Source: an uncultured Clostridia bacterium (GTDB lineage: Bacteria; Bacillota; Clostridia; Christensenellales; Aristaeellaceae). Taken from it: a stretch of 15,245 nucleotides of DNA. Below the pieces are notes generated by a model that was not told the DNA's origin, did not search any database, and worked only from the letters and a program-made list of their open reading frames with translations. The stretch spans positions 1-15,245 of the forward strand of contig CAMJXZ010000038.1 in the NCBI GenBank assembly GCA_946409855.1. Reading direction: 5' to 3'. Made by a program: the position numbers and the translations under genes. Positions within the stretch are counted from its first letter, which is position 1. The number at the start of each line of letters is the position of its first letter. Below, piece after piece: positions 14,055 through 15,245 of this stretch.

Positions 14055-15245
14055 TCAGCCGGTCACGTCCGGCACGGGTGTTTTTTTATCTTCCCGGAAC
14101 AGGCTGCTGTGCCTGTAGCGGAGGAGCAGCAGGACGGAGCACAGCACCCACCCCATCGGGTAGGCCAGCGCCACCAGGATAAAATAAGTGTCCGTGCCGA
14201 TGAACAGCAGTTTGGAAACCGCCAGATACAGCTGCCGGAACACCACGAAGGAGCACAGCATGATCACCGTGGGCGCCGTCGCGTCGCCGATGCCCCGGAG
14301 CGCCCCGGCGTAAATCTGATGGTAGCAGATGGTCAGGTAGAAGGGCGTCACGATGTGGATGAAGCGCACCCCGTACGCCACCACCTCCGCGTCCGGCGAA
14401 AACAGCCCCAGCAGCTGCCGGGCCCCCGCCAGCGCGATCACCGCCAGCAGCGCCGTGGCCAGCAGGCTGATCAGCATCGCCGTGTGGACGCTCGCCTTGG
14501 CCCGGTCCTTCCGGCCGGCCCCCCAGTTCTGGCCGACCATGGTGGTGGAGGACATGGCGATGGCCTGCACCGGAATCAGCACGAAGGCGTCCAGCTTATT
14601 GTACACAGAATATCCGGCCATGCACGCCGAGCCGAAATAATTGATGTAGGACTGGACAAACACGTTGGAAAAGGACGTGACGGCCGACTGGATGCTGGAC
14701 GGCAGGCCGATGCGGAGAATGCCCTGCATGGAACTCCGGTCGATGCGGAGCTTATGCCACCGGATGCCGTAGGCCGCGTGCTCCCCGCTCAGCGTCCAGA
14801 GGATCAGCCCGGCGGAAATGACCTGCGCGATGACGGTCGCGTAGGCGACCCCCTCCACCTTCATCCCGAACCCCAGCACAAACAGCAGGTCCAGCACGGT
14901 ATTCAGCAGCGCGGAGAGGATCAGGAAAACCAGCGGCCGCCGGGAATCGCCCACCGCCCGCAGGATCCCGGACCCCATGTTGTAAAACAGGATGCCGGCG
15001 ATCCCCGCGAAATAGATCGTCAGATAGGTGCGCGCCTCCGGCAGCACATCCTCCGGCGTCTCCATGAAGCGCAGCATGGGTTCGACGATCAGCAGCCCCA
15101 CCCCGGTGGCGATCAGGCTCAGGATGAACGTGACCGCGATGGTGGTATGCACCGCCCGGCTCAGCGCCTCGTCGTCATGCGCGCCGTAGCGCTGGGAAAT
15201 GATGACAGACGCGCCTGTGGCCAGCCCCGCGCAGAAGCCCACCAC
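14055..15245 (-). CDS. MATE family efflux transporter (N-terminus cut by window edge)
   Basis: The last 396 residues of a MATE exporter are present; roughly the first 50-60 residues lie beyond the right edge, so the start is not visible. The sequence has about ten hydrophobic segments and the family blocks GASVIISQRYGAHDDE, GSGILRAVGDSRRPL, GYSVYNKLDAFVLIPVQAIA and MVGQNWGAGRKDRAK. It should export small molecules by Na+ or H+ exchange; the substrate is unknown. It differs clearly from the exporter at 5913-7325, so the two are not a recent duplication. The LUD gene follows on the same strand, implying a two-gene operon read from beyond the window. Confidence 0.93.
   Translation of the reverse strand: MVGFCAGLATGASVIISQRYGAHDDEALSRAVHTTIAVTFILSLIATGVGLLIVEPMLRFMETPEDVLPEARTYLTIYFAGIAGILFYNMGSGILRAVGDSRRPLVFLILSALLNTVLDLLFVLGFGMKVEGVAYATVIAQVISAGLILWTLSGEHAAYGIRWHKLRIDRSSMQGILRIGLPSSIQSAVTSFSNVFVQSYINYFGSACMAGYSVYNKLDAFVLIPVQAIAMSSTTMVGQNWGAGRKDRAKASVHTAMLISLLATALLAVIALAGARQLLGLFSPDAEVVAYGVRFIHIVTPFYLTICYHQIYAGALRGIGDATAPTVIMLCSFVVFRQLYLAVSKLLFIGTDTYFILVALAYPMGWVLCSVLLLLRYRHSSLFREDKKTPVPDVTG

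Noticed and set aside
1..15245. A mobile element, phage, CRISPR array or toxin-antitoxin system
   Set aside because: I saw no transposase, integrase, Cas gene, repeat-spacer pattern, terminal inverted repeats or paired small toxin and antitoxin genes.

Overview
The window is GC-rich, densely coded DNA that looks like the chromosome of a Gram-positive, Clostridia-type anaerobe, probably from a gut or rumen. The pointers are the two-subunit iron-sulfur L-serine dehydratase, strong GGAGG-type ribosome binding sites, and promoters with a TRTGn extension before the -10 box. Others are a macro-like protein paired with a VWA protein, a YunG-like protein and a LUD protein with a cysteine-rich tail. 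This is inference from gene families; the species cannot be named. I see no rRNA, tRNA, CRISPR array, insertion sequence or phage gene, and no gene-free stretch longer than 300 bases.

Layout. (1) Positions 1-1922, minus strand: a family-5 peptide-type solute-binding protein with its own promoter, then a stem-loop terminator, then the first 29 codons of an OppB/DppB-type permease that runs off the left edge. (2) 2081-3208, plus: an orphan radical SAM protein, divergent from the binding protein. (3) 3259-3711, minus: a YunG-like protein, convergent with the radical SAM gene across a shared hairpin. (4) 3810-8497, plus: a tightly spaced run of Nudix hydrolase, sdaAB, sdaAA, a MATE exporter and a degenerate macro-domain protein. 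(5) 8613-9257, plus: a VWA (TerY-like) protein behind a hairpin and a candidate promoter. (6) 9419-10615, plus: a secreted multi-domain protein with its own promoter and a structured leader, closed by a strong terminator. (7) 10754-11647, minus, and 11825-13312, plus: a divergent pair of an alpha/beta-hydrolase and a GH51 alpha-L-arabinofuranosidase, sharing a 177-bp control region. (8) 13396-15245, minus: a LUD-domain protein downstream of a second MATE exporter that is cut by the right edge.

How the parts fit. SdaAA and SdaAB form one enzyme that deaminates serine to pyruvate. The GH51 enzyme and the neighbouring esterase-like hydrolase could act together on debranching plant arabinoxylan, but that is inferred from position and family. 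The macro-like and VWA genes form a two-gene unit of unknown role. The macro half appears to have lost its ADP-ribose-binding loops while its C-terminal domain stays intact, and this is the most unusual thing in the window. Everything else is mostly ordinary core or accessory metabolism and transport.
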